Assembly: GCA_902761645.1 (NCBI GenBank)
Contig: CACWLF010000003.1
Span: 43,654 to 107,653 of the forward strand
Source of the DNA: an uncultured Aeromonadales bacterium
GTDB lineage: Bacteria; Pseudomonadota; Gammaproteobacteria; Enterobacterales; Succinivibrionaceae
Direction of reading: 5' to 3'
DNA: 64,000 nucleotides
The position numbers and the translations under genes were made by a program. Shown piece by piece: positions 8,161 to 17,749 of this stretch. Under the pieces are notes generated by a model. That model did not search any database, had not been told where the DNA came from, and saw only the letters and a list, made by a program, of their open reading frames with translations. Each line of letters starts with the position of its first letter. The first letter of the stretch is position 1.

Positions 8161-9411
8161 GTGGCAGAACGTAGAGTCGTTGTTACCGGCTTGGGTATTA
8201 TTTCCCCGGTAGGTAACTCCGTGGAAGAGGCCTGGAAAAACATCCTAGCAGGCAACAGCGGTATTTCCCCTATCGAGGATTATGATACTACTGATTATCC
8301 TTCCAAGATTGCTGGCCTAGTAAAAAATTTTGATCCTGAGGCATACGGCATCGGCAAAAAAGATGCACGTAAAATGGATTTGTTCATTCAGTACGCGATT
8401 GCGGCAGCTGCGCAGGCTGTAAAGGATTCCGGTCTGGAGGTTACTGAGGAGAATGCTCCCCGCATTGGTACTTCAATCGGTTCCGGAATCGGTGGTCTGG
8501 GTTTAATCAGCAGCAACCATGAAGCATTCTTCAAAAACGGTCCGCGCAAGATTTCCCCTTTCTTTGTTCCGTCTACCATTATCAATATGGCAGCCGGTCA
8601 TGTTTCTATTCTTCATAACCTGAAGGGACCTAGCGTTGCACTGGCAACAGCCTGTTCAACAGGTACCCATTCAATCGGTTTTGCCGCCAGAATGATTCAG
8701 GCGGGTGATGCCGATGTAATGGTGGCAGGCGGAGCCGAAAAGGCATCTGTTCCTATGGGTATCGGCGGATTCTGCGCTCTGAAGGCTCTGTCAACAAGAA
8801 ATGACGAACCTCAGAAGGCAAGCCGTCCGTGGGATGTTGATCGCGACGGTTTCGTTCTCGGCGACGGTTCAGGTATCGTTGTGCTCGAGGAATACGAACA
8901 TGCCAAGAAACGCGGTGCGAAGATTTATGCTGAATTTGCCGGTTTCGGCATGAGCGGTGATGCTCATCATATGACTGCTCCTCCTGAGGACGGTTCAGGT
9001 GCGGCATTCTCAATGGAAAATGCTCTGAGAAACGGCAATGTAAAACCGGAACAGGTTAACTACATCAATGCTCACGGAACATCAACCCACCTTGGAGATC
9101 TGGCTGAAATCCGTGCTGTGAGAAAGGTATTCGGTGAAAACACTCCGAAGATTATGGTTAACTCAACCAAATCGATGACCGGTCACCTGCTTGGTGCCGC
9201 AGGAGCCATCGAAGCCATTTTCTCTATTCTTGCAGTTAATTCCGGCGACATTCCTCCAACTATCAATATTGAGAATGTTGAGCCTGAATGTGCAGATCTG
9301 GATCTGTGCCAGAACGGCACCCGTCATGTTGATATTGAATATGCACTGTCAAATTCATTCGGCTTCGGCGGAACCAACAGTTCATTGCTGTTCAAGAAAT
9401 TCAGAGATTAA
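8161..9411 (+). CDS. fabF: Beta-ketoacyl-ACP synthase II (FabF)
   Basis: FabF elongates acyl-ACP with malonyl-ACP and matters for cis-vaccenate formation. The 416-residue protein has the Cys-His-His triad: Cys165 in TACSTGTH, His305 in [11 protein letters not shown] and His342 in [10 protein letters not shown], and the [10 protein letters not shown]-terminus. The GTG start at 8161 is supported by a strong GGAGG at about 8151-8155. It closes the fatty-acid cluster and is followed by a clear terminator. Confidence 0.96.
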   Translation: MAERRVVVTGLGIISPVGNSVEEAWKNILAGNSGISPIEDYDTTDYPSKIAGLVKNFDPEAYGIGKKDARKMDLFIQYAIAAAAQAVKDSGLEVTEENAPRIGTSIGSGIGGLGLISSNHEAFFKNGPRKISPFFVPSTIINMAAGHVSILHNLKGPSVALATACSTGTHSIGFAARMIQAGDADVMVAGGAEKASVPMGIGGFCALKALSTRNDEPQKASRPWDVDRDGFVLGDGSGIVVLEEYEHAKKRGAKIYAEFAGFGMSGDAHHMTAPPEDGSGAAFSMENALRNGNVKPEQVNYINAHGTSTHLGDLAEIRAVRKVFGENTPKIMVNSTKSMTGHLLGAAGAIEAIFSILAVNSGDIPPTINIENVEPECADLDLCQNGTRHVDIEYALSNSFGFGGTNSSLLFKKFRD

Positions 9412-9436
9412 TTTATTTAATTTTCATTTTATGAAG

Positions 9437-9460
9437 AGGCTCTTGATTGAGCCTTTTTTG
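9437..9460 (+). terminator. Intrinsic terminator after fabF
   Basis: AGGCTC (9437-9442) pairs with GAGCCT (9449-9454) around a 6-base loop and runs directly into a T-rich tail, a classic rho-independent terminator closing the fab cluster. Confidence 0.85.
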
Positions 9461-9615
9461 TTTTTTGTTTAAAATAATCCGCAGCTCCGGTGAACTGCCG
9501 GATTGGGATGTTGTTTTTTCATCTGTTATGGAAGTTTGGTGTTCTGCCTTTTGCTTTTACATATAAATAACAAAAAAAACAATGCGGCGTTTAAAATGTA
9601 GATCAGGATTTTTGC

Positions 9616-10572
9616 ATGGCTCTAATTAGCTATCCGGTAAGAATGATATCTGTTGATGAAGATCGGGCAGGTCAGCGTATAGATAATTTTCTTATTTCCC
9701 AGTTCAAGGGAGTTCCTAAAAGTTTTGTTTACCGCATTCTGCGCAAGGGTGAGGTAAGGGTAAACAAAAAAAGAATCGATCAGACGTACAAACTGGCCTA
9801 TGGCGATCTGGTTCGTCTGCCGCCGGTTAAAATTGAAGATAATCCAGTGGTGGTTCCTTCAAACAATCTGGCTGTGGTTAAAGCTCTGGGAAATGCGGTT
9901 GTATATGAAACCGATGAGATGCTTGTTGTGAACAAGCCTGCTGGAATTGCGGTGCACGGCGGCAGCGGCGTTGATTACGGCGTGATTGAAGCGCTGCGTT
10001 CCTTCCGTTCGGATCTGCATTATCTTGAACTGGTTCACCGACTGGATCGTGAGACATCCGGCTGTCTGATGATCGCCAAAAAACGCAGTGCTTTGCGCAG
10101 TCTTCATGAACAGCTGCGGAACAAAACCGTGCACAAGAATTACTATGCTCTGGTGCGCGGCAAATGGTCCAACCGGGTAAAGTTTGTAGATCAGCCTCTC
10201 ATTAAAAATGTTCTCCTGTCCGGCGAACGAATGGTTTTTGTAAGCCGCGACGGAAAACCTTCAAAAACACTCTATGAAATACTGGAGGAGTTCGATTCAG
10301 CCACTCTGGTGCAGGCATCGCCGATGACCGGAAGGACCCACCAGATCAGAGTGCACTGTGCCTTTGCAACCCACCCGATCGCAGGCGATCAGAAGTACGG
10401 TGACGGTGAATTTGACAGAAAAATTACGGAACTTGCAGGTTTAAAAAGAATGTTTCTGCATGCCTTCAGCATTACCTTCAATGATCCTAAAACGGGGAAG
10501 GAGATTACGGTAACCGCACCTTTGGCTCCCGAACTGCAGGATGTGCTGGTTCGACTGCGGGAACAGCGGTAA
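9616..10572 (+). CDS. rluC: 23S rRNA pseudouridine synthase RluC
   Basis: RluC isomerises uridines of 23S rRNA (955, 2504, 2580 in E. coli). The protein has an N-terminal S4 RNA-binding domain (about 18-80, with VYRILRKGEVRVNKKR). Its RluA-type catalytic domain holds HRLDRETSG, with catalytic Asp144 at the same number as in E. coli RluC, and R-TGRTHQIRVH later. The length of 318 residues is normal. ATG 9616 follows a CAGGA-type ribosome site. In E. coli rluC is also near yceD-rpmF, so the linkage is partly conserved. Confidence 0.93.
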   Translation: MALISYPVRMISVDEDRAGQRIDNFLISQFKGVPKSFVYRILRKGEVRVNKKRIDQTYKLAYGDLVRLPPVKIEDNPVVVPSNNLAVVKALGNAVVYETDEMLVVNKPAGIAVHGGSGVDYGVIEALRSFRSDLHYLELVHRLDRETSGCLMIAKKRSALRSLHEQLRNKTVHKNYYALVRGKWSNRVKFVDQPLIKNVLLSGERMVFVSRDGKPSKTLYEILEEFDSATLVQASPMTGRTHQIRVHCAFATHPIAGDQKYGDGEFDRKITELAGLKRMFLHAFSITFNDPKTGKEITVTAPLAPELQDVLVRLREQR

Positions 10573-10592
10573 AAAGAGATTACAGGATTTTT

Positions 10593-11252
10593 ATGAATAA
10601 TCTGACAAACGATATTAAACTGATTATTTTTGATGTTGACGGGACAATTATGGATTCCATCGGCAGAATAATCGAGTGCATGCAGGAATCGGCCAAAAAA
10701 TATCAGGTGGCAATCCCGACTCCGCAGGAGGTTAAAAACATTATCGGAATCACTCTGCGTCATGCGGTGGAGGTACTTTTTCCGGAGCAGACACAGGAAA
10801 TGGTGGATCTGATTACCGATGAATACCGCAGACTTTACAATCTGTGGGAGGATGAAAGACCTACCGCTTTGTACCCGGGAACCATGGAAACTCTTGAAAC
10901 CCTGAAGGGAAGAGGATACAAGCTTGCCATAGCTACCGGGAAATCACAGCGCGGTCTTGCGCGCCTGTACCGGGATGATAAACTTTATTCGCTGTTTTCC
11001 GGCGCAGTTACCGGCGATCAGGCAAAATCGAAACCTGATCCGATGATGCTGGAAAAACTGCTGGGTGAATTCGGACTTCATCCGGATCAGGCGGTAATGA
11101 TCGGCGACTCCAATCTGGATCTTCGCATGGCCAAGAATATCGGAATGCCTTCCATTGGAATTACATGGGGAGTTCATTCCGGTGAAATTCTGGCAAAGGA
11201 GGAACCTGCCGCGCTGATCGATAACATATCGGAACTACTGGAACTCTTTTAA
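10593..11252 (+). CDS. HAD-superfamily phosphatase (Gph-like)
   Basis: The 219-residue protein has the four HAD motifs: FDVDGT (Asp14 nucleophile, Asp16), ATGKS (motif II Thr), K-P-D (SKPDPMM) and GDSNLDLRMA. An alpha-helical cap lies at about 20-85, as in subfamily IA enzymes such as phosphoglycolate phosphatase. The substrate cannot be read from sequence. It lies 20 bases after rluC and is probably co-transcribed with it. Its 3' end overlaps the convergent bcp gene by 18 bases. Confidence 0.85.
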   Translation: MNNLTNDIKLIIFDVDGTIMDSIGRIIECMQESAKKYQVAIPTPQEVKNIIGITLRHAVEVLFPEQTQEMVDLITDEYRRLYNLWEDERPTALYPGTMETLETLKGRGYKLAIATGKSQRGLARLYRDDKLYSLFSGAVTGDQAKSKPDPMMLEKLLGEFGLHPDQAVMIGDSNLDLRMAKNIGMPSIGITWGVHSGEILAKEEPAALIDNISELLELF

Positions 11253-11699
11253 ACAATCAAGGATCTGATCTGCGTGACCGGCAACCTTGACCTTGCGCCA
11301 TTCCTTTACGATCTGCCCGTTTTTAATGATAAAGGTGGATCGTTCAATGCCGAAATATTTCCTTCCGCACATGGATTTTTCCTTCCATACTGCAAATACA
11401 GGGGATTCGATTAAAATATGCTCCGGATCCGACAGCAGAGGAAAGTTAAGCTGCTGCTGTTCTCTGAACCGCTGATGTCGGGCGATTGAATCGGTACTCA
11501 CACCGACAACCTGCGCCTGCGGCGAAATTCTTGCGAGATTGTCCCTGAAGGCGCAGGCCTCCTTTGTACATCCGGGAGTTGAATCCTTAGGATAAAAATA
11601 CAGCACCAGAGTCTGCCCTCCAAAGTCGGAAAGACAGTACTCCTTTTCGTTTCCTTCGGCATCAATGCCGGAAAGTTTTTCTTTGAACAATGCTTCCAT
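11235..11699 (-). CDS. bcp: Thioredoxin-dependent thiol peroxidase (BCP-type peroxiredoxin)
   Basis: It reduces hydroperoxides with thioredoxin as donor, in the cytoplasm. Peroxidatic Cys44 and likely resolving Cys49 lie in TPGCTKEACAFRD, the two-Cys pattern of E. coli BCP. The later GVSTDS and RSTFII segments also fit. ATG 11699 (154 residues) was chosen because a GGAG precedes it and the family begins shortly before this point; a longer reading would add 18 unrelated residues. It follows the exported-protein gene (11722-12309) by 22 bases, a possible operon. Confidence 0.93.
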   Translation of the reverse strand: MEALFKEKLSGIDAEGNEKEYCLSDFGGQTLVLYFYPKDSTPGCTKEACAFRDNLARISPQAQVVGVSTDSIARHQRFREQQQLNFPLLSDPEHILIESPVFAVWKEKSMCGRKYFGIERSTFIIKNGQIVKEWRKVKVAGHADQILDCLKEFQ

Positions 11700-11721
11700 A
11701 ATGCACTCCGTCTTTAATCTG

Positions 11722-12309
11722 TTACTGTTTGACTGTCTGAGGATCATCTGCACCTGCTGATCCCTCTTTTTTGTTTTTATTCTGCTTCTTCATCATCCGG
11801 TGGTTGAAGAGACTGCTGCAGCGGTTGCTGCGGTGAAAATCAAGGGAAATATTCTGGTACTGCAGAGACGCCTGGAGCATACGGGGCAGTTCGCTGTTAA
11901 GTTCGTCTTCATTGAGATTGGAACTGATCATGGTTGCATACAGGTTGACCGCAGGGTTTTCGTTGCTTACTTCCCAGATATCTATATTGATGTTGTTTTC
12001 GCAGCTTATTATATGGGTGCCGATTTCGTTTTTCTTAATCTGGGGATTTATGCAGTTGAGATTTTTAATCAGCAGTTTGGCTATATTGTCAATGGTATTT
12101 GTTTCAGTTTCAAAAAAATACGCATAGGTAAAATTCATGGTCGGACGCCTGGTATTCTGGAAGGAAATAAAACAGTCGCATGGATCCTGGGAGGCAATAA
12201 ACCATCCTTCCGGAGGAACGATTTCATCCTGTTCCTGTTCATCGGCTGCAACGGCACCTGCCATTAACAGCGAAACTGCACATAATAGATTTCTGATATC
12301 CGTTTTCAT
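11722..12309 (-). CDS. Hypothetical exported protein
   Basis: It encodes 195 residues and was not recognised. The N-terminus has a Sec signal peptide (KTDIRNLLCAVSLLMAGAVA, cleavage predicted near residue 21-22), so a periplasmic location is likely. The mature part has a Cys pair DPCDC near residue 44, an aromatic beta-rich stretch, and a Lys-rich C-terminus (KKQNKNKKEG). A GGAAG ribosome site precedes the ATG at 12309. It lies between the Sel1-repeat gene and bcp on the same strand. No function is assigned. Confidence 0.65.
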   Translation of the reverse strand: MKTDIRNLLCAVSLLMAGAVAADEQEQDEIVPPEGWFIASQDPCDCFISFQNTRRPTMNFTYAYFFETETNTIDNIAKLLIKNLNCINPQIKKNEIGTHIISCENNINIDIWEVSNENPAVNLYATMISSNLNEDELNSELPRMLQASLQYQNISLDFHRSNRCSSLFNHRMMKKQNKNKKEGSAGADDPQTVKQ

Positions 12310-12465
12310 AAATACTTCCGTTGGCTCCCGATTTTAGATCTCCCGATTCTGTCTATTTTAGCAGAAATACGGCAGTAATTGGATGAGGAACTTATCAGAC
12401 CTGCGCTCAGTCTGCATTTATGCTGCGTAAAAACGTCCGGCTGCATTTTCCTGCTGACAGCGGGA

Positions 12466-14181
12466 CTATTCACGGTTCCTGTTTCTCAGCATATAGATGA
12501 ATTTCTCTGCCCGGCTTTCCGCCGCACCCTGCTGTGCCCGTGACAGATTGTTGCGGATCAGTGAAATGTTCTCGCGGGTTGTTGGATCATCATAAAGATT
12601 TTCACTGATCAGGAAATAATAGTAGGCCGTATAGTAGCTCGGCTCGCATCCGTACCCGTTCGCATGCATCAGACCGAGATATGCGGCACTGTATGCATGA
12701 CCGTTTTCCATGGCTTTGGTAAACCACTGCATAGCCTCTTCGTACTGTTTAAGTTCAAAATGGACCAGACCAAGATTGAACTGGGACAGAGTGTGGTTGT
12801 GTCTTGCGGCTTTGCTGAACCATTCGACGGCCGCCTGGTGATCCTGTATGGTGCCCATTCCTTTTTCATAGGCAAGCCCGAGATAGTAGTACGCATTGTC
12901 CATGTTGAACACCGCTGCGCGCTCCAGGAGTCGTATGGCCTCGCCGTAATCACGCTCTACGGTATTGCCCTCCTGATACATGCGTGCCAGGGCTATCATT
13001 GCATCAGGATTGTTTGAATCGGCCGCGGCCCGGATAAGGCTTATCCCCTGTTCCTCGTCCTTTGGAACCGCTTCTCCGGCAAGATAAATTCTGCCGAGTC
13101 GGTACTGTGCTGCGGCGTTTCTGTTCTTTGCCGCTTCCCTGTACCAGTGAACCGCCTCCGCCATGTTGACGGAAGTGCCGATGCCTTTTTCGTAGAAAAA
13201 AGCCACCTGATTCATTGCCTCAGCCATACCTGAACGTGCCGCCTTAAGTTCGTTGCGGAATGCATATTCCACGTTCTGTTCCGTTCCTTTGCCTGTCATA
13301 TACATAAGAGACAGAAGGTGCTCGCTGTTCCTGTTGCCTGCAAACGCGCTTTTTTCACACCAGTAGAAAGCCTTCTCCAGATCTTCCTTTACCTCCTTTC
13401 CGTTAAAATAGAGGTCGGCAAGCTGGAATGCGGCTTCACTGTCTCCGTAATCAGCCAGCTTTTCAAGCCACGGCAGAGCAGTGCTGAAGTCCCTGCGTTC
13501 ATTAAGGATATTCACCATTTCACGCATTGAAACATAGTCATCAGCCTCAGCTCCGAGTTTAAACCATGCAAGAGCCTGATCGTGATCTATGCCGATTCCT
13601 CCTCTTGCCCCGGTGAGATAAAGATTGCCAAGAGCCTGGATGGCGGGAAGATATTTAAGATCTGCGGATTGTTTGTAGTGGCTGAGTGCCTCGGTGATGC
13701 GCCGGCGATCGTCAAGTTTTCCTGCTGCCGTGTCCAGTCCTTTCTGATGGTGGTACATGCTTCCGAGGGCATAGTGTACTTCCGGATCATTGATTTTCCT
13801 TGCTTTTTTGCATTTTTTGAATGCGCTGTTGTAATCTTCCGTTTTGAAATGAAATTTGCACAGTTCGATATCCGAGTTTGACAGATGAAAGTGAAGATAT
13901 AATGCAATGCCGATACCGAGCAGCAGCAGTGATCCTGCCGCGGCTGAACATATAATAAGGAGCTTTTTTCTGCGGGCGGCTTTTTCAGCAAGCTCCTTCT
14001 GCTGTTCAGGAGTAAGCTCAGGGGGCTCATCCTCCTGCTCCCTGCTGTATCCGCGTCTGCGATCCTCCCTTGAGTTATATTCGGATCTGCTGTTTTCCTC
14101 CTGCTGTTCATTTTTATTGTCAGGCGGTGTTTCTTCAAAAATTTTATTTCTGATCGCTTTTAGTAATCCGGCGAACTTCAT
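12466..14181 (-). CDS. Sel1/TPR-repeat inner-membrane protein
   Basis: The 571-residue protein starts with a charged, low-complexity cytoplasmic tail (Glu/Arg/Gln-rich, about 1-70). One membrane segment follows (LLIICSAAAGSLLLLGIGIALYL, about 74-96). More than ten Sel1-like repeats come after it, with the A..LG..Y..G.GV..D...A..W...A pattern (for example LGRIYLAGEAVPKDEEQG). Such solenoids scaffold protein complexes, often at the envelope; here they would be periplasmic. A strong GGGGAGG precedes ATG 14181. No neighbouring gene indicates its partner. Confidence 0.85.
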   Translation of the reverse strand: MKFAGLLKAIRNKIFEETPPDNKNEQQEENSRSEYNSREDRRRGYSREQEDEPPELTPEQQKELAEKAARRKKLLIICSAAAGSLLLLGIGIALYLHFHLSNSDIELCKFHFKTEDYNSAFKKCKKARKINDPEVHYALGSMYHHQKGLDTAAGKLDDRRRITEALSHYKQSADLKYLPAIQALGNLYLTGARGGIGIDHDQALAWFKLGAEADDYVSMREMVNILNERRDFSTALPWLEKLADYGDSEAAFQLADLYFNGKEVKEDLEKAFYWCEKSAFAGNRNSEHLLSLMYMTGKGTEQNVEYAFRNELKAARSGMAEAMNQVAFFYEKGIGTSVNMAEAVHWYREAAKNRNAAAQYRLGRIYLAGEAVPKDEEQGISLIRAAADSNNPDAMIALARMYQEGNTVERDYGEAIRLLERAAVFNMDNAYYYLGLAYEKGMGTIQDHQAAVEWFSKAARHNHTLSQFNLGLVHFELKQYEEAMQWFTKAMENGHAYSAAYLGLMHANGYGCEPSYYTAYYYFLISENLYDDPTTRENISLIRNNLSRAQQGAAESRAEKFIYMLRNRNRE

Positions 14182-14538
14182 GACAGCCTCCCCCGGTGCG
14201 GTATAGTCATGATAACTGTTTGATTATTATCGCTTTCTTTTTCTCCATACATAAGGCTATTCACATTTTATACCATGTACCTGAGTTTTGATATTTCCAG
14301 AGTCAATATTTGTTTGCCAAAGTCGTATAGATCACATACTGAAAGCTTATACATAAAAACCGGGCAATCAGGAAACAGTCAGGAAATGTTTTAAAATCAG
14401 ACCGGATGGTTTCATTGGTCAGGCATGCTTAACATGAACAGGAATATGCCGCTGATGCAGGTGACGGAGACATAAGTTACACAATCTGTGATAATTACAC
14501 AAACGGGTAATAAATAATCAATATTGAAAATAAAAATC
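14182..14538. other. Intergenic stretch, no gene seen
   Basis: The left end holds the ribosome-binding site and presumably the promoter of the Sel1-repeat gene (minus strand). The rest is unremarkable AT-rich sequence leading to the tRNA promoter. No small ORF with a credible ribosome site was seen. Confidence 0.4.
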
Positions 14539-14567
14539 TTTATTTATATACGTTAATCATTTATAAT
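14539..14567 (+). promoter_or_regulatory. Probable promoter of tRNA-Glu
   Basis: TATAAT at 14562-14567 is perfect; the -35 (TTTATT, 14539-14544) matches at three of six positions with 17-bp spacing. The predicted start lies about 10 bases before the mature tRNA. Confidence 0.5.
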
Positions 14568-14583
14568 CCTAACTGTTTTTTGA

Positions 14584-14659
14584 ATTCCCATCGTCTAGAG
14601 GCCTAGGACGAAACCCTCTCAAGGTTTAAACACGGGTTCGACTCCCGTTGGGAATGCCA
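14584..14659 (+). tRNA. tRNA-Glu (anticodon CUC)
   Basis: The 76-base gene folds into a full cloverleaf: acceptor ATTCCCA/TGGGAAT with discriminator G and encoded CCA, anticodon stem AAACC/GGTTT around loop CTCTCAA, and T-arm ACGGG/CCCGT around TTCGACT. The anticodon at 14618-14620 is CTC, which reads GAG. The body resembles bacterial tRNA-Glu (CGTCTAGAGGCCTAGGAC). A CUC isoacceptor is extra to the UUC species that alone serves E. coli. It stands alone, not in a tRNA cluster. Confidence 0.93.
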
Positions 14660-14737
14660 GATCTTCAGACACAGTCTTTGAAATTTCATTTTTCAGTTTT
14701 TTTTTTGTCATTTTTCGGATTTCGTTTTCTGCAGTTT

Positions 14738-15574
14738 TCATACAGCTGTGAACGGTATGATGTTTTCTTCGGTTACGGCTTCGTCAGCAGATAAATTTAT
14801 GAAATCGAACAATTTTGGATCCATCATATGGGAAGGAGAGATGTCCTTCAGTGATTTTGCCAGAATTTCCGTTCTTCCGGGATACTGCTTTTCCCATGTG
14901 TTCAGCATCTCCTTGATAATGGCACGCTGCTGGTTTGCGTGGCGGCTGCACAGATCTCCGCTGATGATCGGATACTGTCTGGCGGCAGAGTAGTTCCTTA
15001 AATCCTTTTCCGCGCAGTATACCAGCGGTCTGATTACGATATGTTTATGATCATCGGTAACAAGTTTAGGAGGCATTGATTTGATTTTGCCGTTGAAAAA
15101 CATGTTGAGAAACATCGTTTCAAGCAGATCTTCACGATGATGTCCCAGAGCGATTTTCGTTGCTCCGATTTCCGATGCGGTGCGGTACAGTATTCCCCTT
15201 CTGAGGCGTGAGCACAGAGAACAGAAATTATTGCCCTCAGGCATTTTGTCTGCCACAATTTTAGTCACATTCTCCGTAACGATCTTATACTCGTAATTGT
15301 TTTCAGACAGATATTTTTCTATAAGACCGTCGGGATAGCCCGGAAGCATCTGATTCAGATGGACGGCAATTATTCTGAATCCGACAGGGGCGCTCCGCTG
15401 CAGATTTCGGAGAATATCAAGAAGCACATATGAATCCTTGCCTCCGCTGACGCACACCATGACAACGTCGTTTTCTTCAATCATGCTGTAATCACCGATA
15501 GCCTGTCCGATATTATGACGAAGACGCTTCTGTAATTTGTTGAAATTGTACTGCTGTTTGCGCGGGTCTGCCAT
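14738..15574 (-). CDS. ttcA: tRNA 2-thiocytidine(32) biosynthesis protein TtcA
   Basis: TtcA thiolates cytidine 32 of certain tRNAs using ATP and an Fe-S cluster. The PP-loop SGGKDS is at residues 43-48, and the cluster-binding cysteines are seen as CSLC (118 and 121) with a third Cys in SGDLCSRH (about 209). The length of 278 residues is slightly shorter than in enterics. AAGGAT precedes the ATG at 15574. The gene faces the tRNA-Glu gene. Confidence 0.93.
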   Translation of the reverse strand: MADPRKQQYNFNKLQKRLRHNIGQAIGDYSMIEENDVVMVCVSGGKDSYVLLDILRNLQRSAPVGFRIIAVHLNQMLPGYPDGLIEKYLSENNYEYKIVTENVTKIVADKMPEGNNFCSLCSRLRRGILYRTASEIGATKIALGHHREDLLETMFLNMFFNGKIKSMPPKLVTDDHKHIVIRPLVYCAEKDLRNYSAARQYPIISGDLCSRHANQQRAIIKEMLNTWEKQYPGRTEILAKSLKDISPSHMMDPKLFDFINLSADEAVTEENIIPFTAV

Positions 15575-15972
15575 GATGGTTATCCTTTTAAATCAGTAGG
15601 AATTAAACAGTGTTATCATATACGCTGAATTGTCAGGTGTAAAGAATTTTAGAGTAAAAGGCTGGTCAAAAAATCAGTACATTCTCTGCGTTATCCGAAA
15701 GTGAGATACAGAGATGGAATGACAGAGCACGATTGCGCCTGAGAAAATGACATTTAAACGGATGATGAGTAAACGGCAGCACTGTGGGTTGAACGATTTT
15801 CCCGCAGATTATGCATCAGATAACAGTTGAATTATTTGCTGATACTGGTTAAATTACTGACAGATGAACAGCACGGATAATTGTTAACAGAAAGTTCCGT
15901 TCTGTATCACGGATAAAAATCCGGTGATGCGGTAGAATGACAGATGATGTTGAGTTCGGAGAAATTAAAGGC
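15575..15972. other. Intergenic stretch between ttcA and the DUF1703 gene
   Basis: Divergent upstream region of about 400 bp. It holds the ttcA ribosome site and presumably both promoters. No RNA gene, repeat array or credible small ORF was recognised. An in-frame upstream ATG at 15937 could extend the following gene by 12 residues. Confidence 0.4.
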
Positions 15973-17631
15973 ATGGGAAATATTCTGAATCCTGACAAGG
16001 ATAACAGTTTTATCAATCTGGTTAAAAACAAAGATACCAGAGTGTTTGTTGATAAAACTGACTTTATAGAAAAAACAAATGCACTTTTTAACACAGATGG
16101 AAAACTTTTGGCTGTAACCCGCCCCCGCAGATTCGGAAAAACCGTAACTGCTGACATGCTTTCAGCTTACTATTCCAAAGGGTATGCCGGCAGAAATATT
16201 TTTGACAATCTGAAAATTTCCAAAGAAAAAAAATATGCAGAACACCTGAATAAATACAATGTCATTTACATCGATATGAACTCCATAAAGGATAAATTTA
16301 TTTCGTACAAATCTGACAAAACACTTTATATTGAAGATATCGATGATATTGTAGATTTTCTGCAGTACCTGGTTATACGAGATCTAAAAGAGAATAAAGA
16401 ATACGCTGAACAAATCAGCAGGGATCCTTTGATTGGAAAAAAATCCTTATCTTCGGCGCTTGAAGTTATATGCAAACAAACCTGGGAACCGTTTATTTTT
16501 ATTATGGATGAATGGGATCTGATATACAGAGAGTATCGTAATGAAACCATATTACAGGAAAAGTTTATAGAATTTCTGCGCGGTTTATTTAAATCAAAAG
16601 ATGGACAGGCATGCTTTGCTTTAGCTTATCTTACCGGTATTCTTCCTATCAAGAAGTATAATTCCCAATCGGCATTGAACGGTTTTGATGAATATAACAT
16701 GCTTTCTCCCGGGAATTATGCTCCTTACTTTGGTTTTACGGAAGAGGAGGTGGCCGGCATTGTCAAATCACCTGACTGCATGGTGTCACACCAGGATTTA
16801 AAGGAATGGTACGAGGGCTACAAAATAAAGGGAGTTGATATCTACAATCCCAACTCGGTGTGCAAAGCTGTCAGCAGAAACGAATGTATTAGTTACTGGA
16901 GCGGAACCTCGTCAAATGAAGAATTTGTTCGCCTCATCAACACTGATTTTCAGGGCATAAAGGAAGACATTATCAATTTGATTGAGGGTGAAGAAGTTAC
17001 TTTCAGCTGTGCCAATTTTCAGAATGACATGGTGAACATAAAAGATAAAAATGATGTATTCAGTCTTCTGGTATGTCTCGGTTATCTAGGGTGCTCAGAA
17101 ACCAAAAACAAATATCGTAAGGCCGCCTATGTTCCTAATGCAGAAATCAGAGCTGTGCTGATTGATATTGTCAGAGAGCAGAACTGGTATGAACGAATGG
17201 AAACCATCAGACGTTCGGAAAACCTGCTCAAAGCTATCAAAGAACTTGACGGAGCAACTGTAGCCACAATTATTCAGGATATTCACAATTCTTCGTCGGT
17301 TGCTCTGCTTGACTACAACGATGAGGAATCTCTTACGTACTGTGTGATGACCGGTCTTTTATGGTCAACTCTTGATGATTACAGCTGCCATCGTGAAGAT
17401 CAGGCCGGAAAGGGGCGTGTGGATTTAGTGTATGAACCGATAACAAGGAAACATCCGCTGATTCTGATTGAATTCAAATATGACGGTTCCGCGGAAGAGG
17501 CGATTGCACAGATTAAAACGCAGGAATATTTCAAACGTTATGCCGGACAGTACAGAAATATCATAATTGTTGGGATAAATTATAGCACAAAGACTAAAGA
17601 TCACCGGTGTCTGATTGAAAAGCTGGATTAA
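15973..17631 (+). CDS. AAA-ATPase-like / PD-(D/E)XK nuclease protein (DUF1703 type)
   Basis: From ATG 15973 the protein has 552 residues and opens MGNILNPDKDNSF, the usual family start; ATG 15937 is an alternative. The N-terminal AAA-ATPase-like domain has the family's phosphate-binding RPRRFGKT (about 50-57), preceded by VFVDKTDFI. An FIMDEWD segment may be Walker B. The C-terminal 80 residues form a PD-(D/E)XK nuclease domain: GRVDLVYEP and LIEFKYDG supply Asp, Glu and Lys. These proteins are abundant in gut anaerobes, often in many copies per genome. Their role is not established; defence or mobile-element functions have been suggested. Confidence 0.85.
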   Translation: MGNILNPDKDNSFINLVKNKDTRVFVDKTDFIEKTNALFNTDGKLLAVTRPRRFGKTVTADMLSAYYSKGYAGRNIFDNLKISKEKKYAEHLNKYNVIYIDMNSIKDKFISYKSDKTLYIEDIDDIVDFLQYLVIRDLKENKEYAEQISRDPLIGKKSLSSALEVICKQTWEPFIFIMDEWDLIYREYRNETILQEKFIEFLRGLFKSKDGQACFALAYLTGILPIKKYNSQSALNGFDEYNMLSPGNYAPYFGFTEEEVAGIVKSPDCMVSHQDLKEWYEGYKIKGVDIYNPNSVCKAVSRNECISYWSGTSSNEEFVRLINTDFQGIKEDIINLIEGEEVTFSCANFQNDMVNIKDKNDVFSLLVCLGYLGCSETKNKYRKAAYVPNAEIRAVLIDIVREQNWYERMETIRRSENLLKAIKELDGATVATIIQDIHNSSSVALLDYNDEESLTYCVMTGLLWSTLDDYSCHREDQAGKGRVDLVYEPITRKHPLILIEFKYDGSAEEAIAQIKTQEYFKRYAGQYRNIIIVGINYSTKTKDHRCLIEKLD

Positions 17632-17749
17632 ATTCCGGGCTGCACTGAAAAGCGTCAAGATGGCTAATGATACAATCCATGAAGCAGAAACTCATGCTCC
17701 ACATACACTTTACAAAACGACACAAATTCTGACCATACGGAAGCGACTG

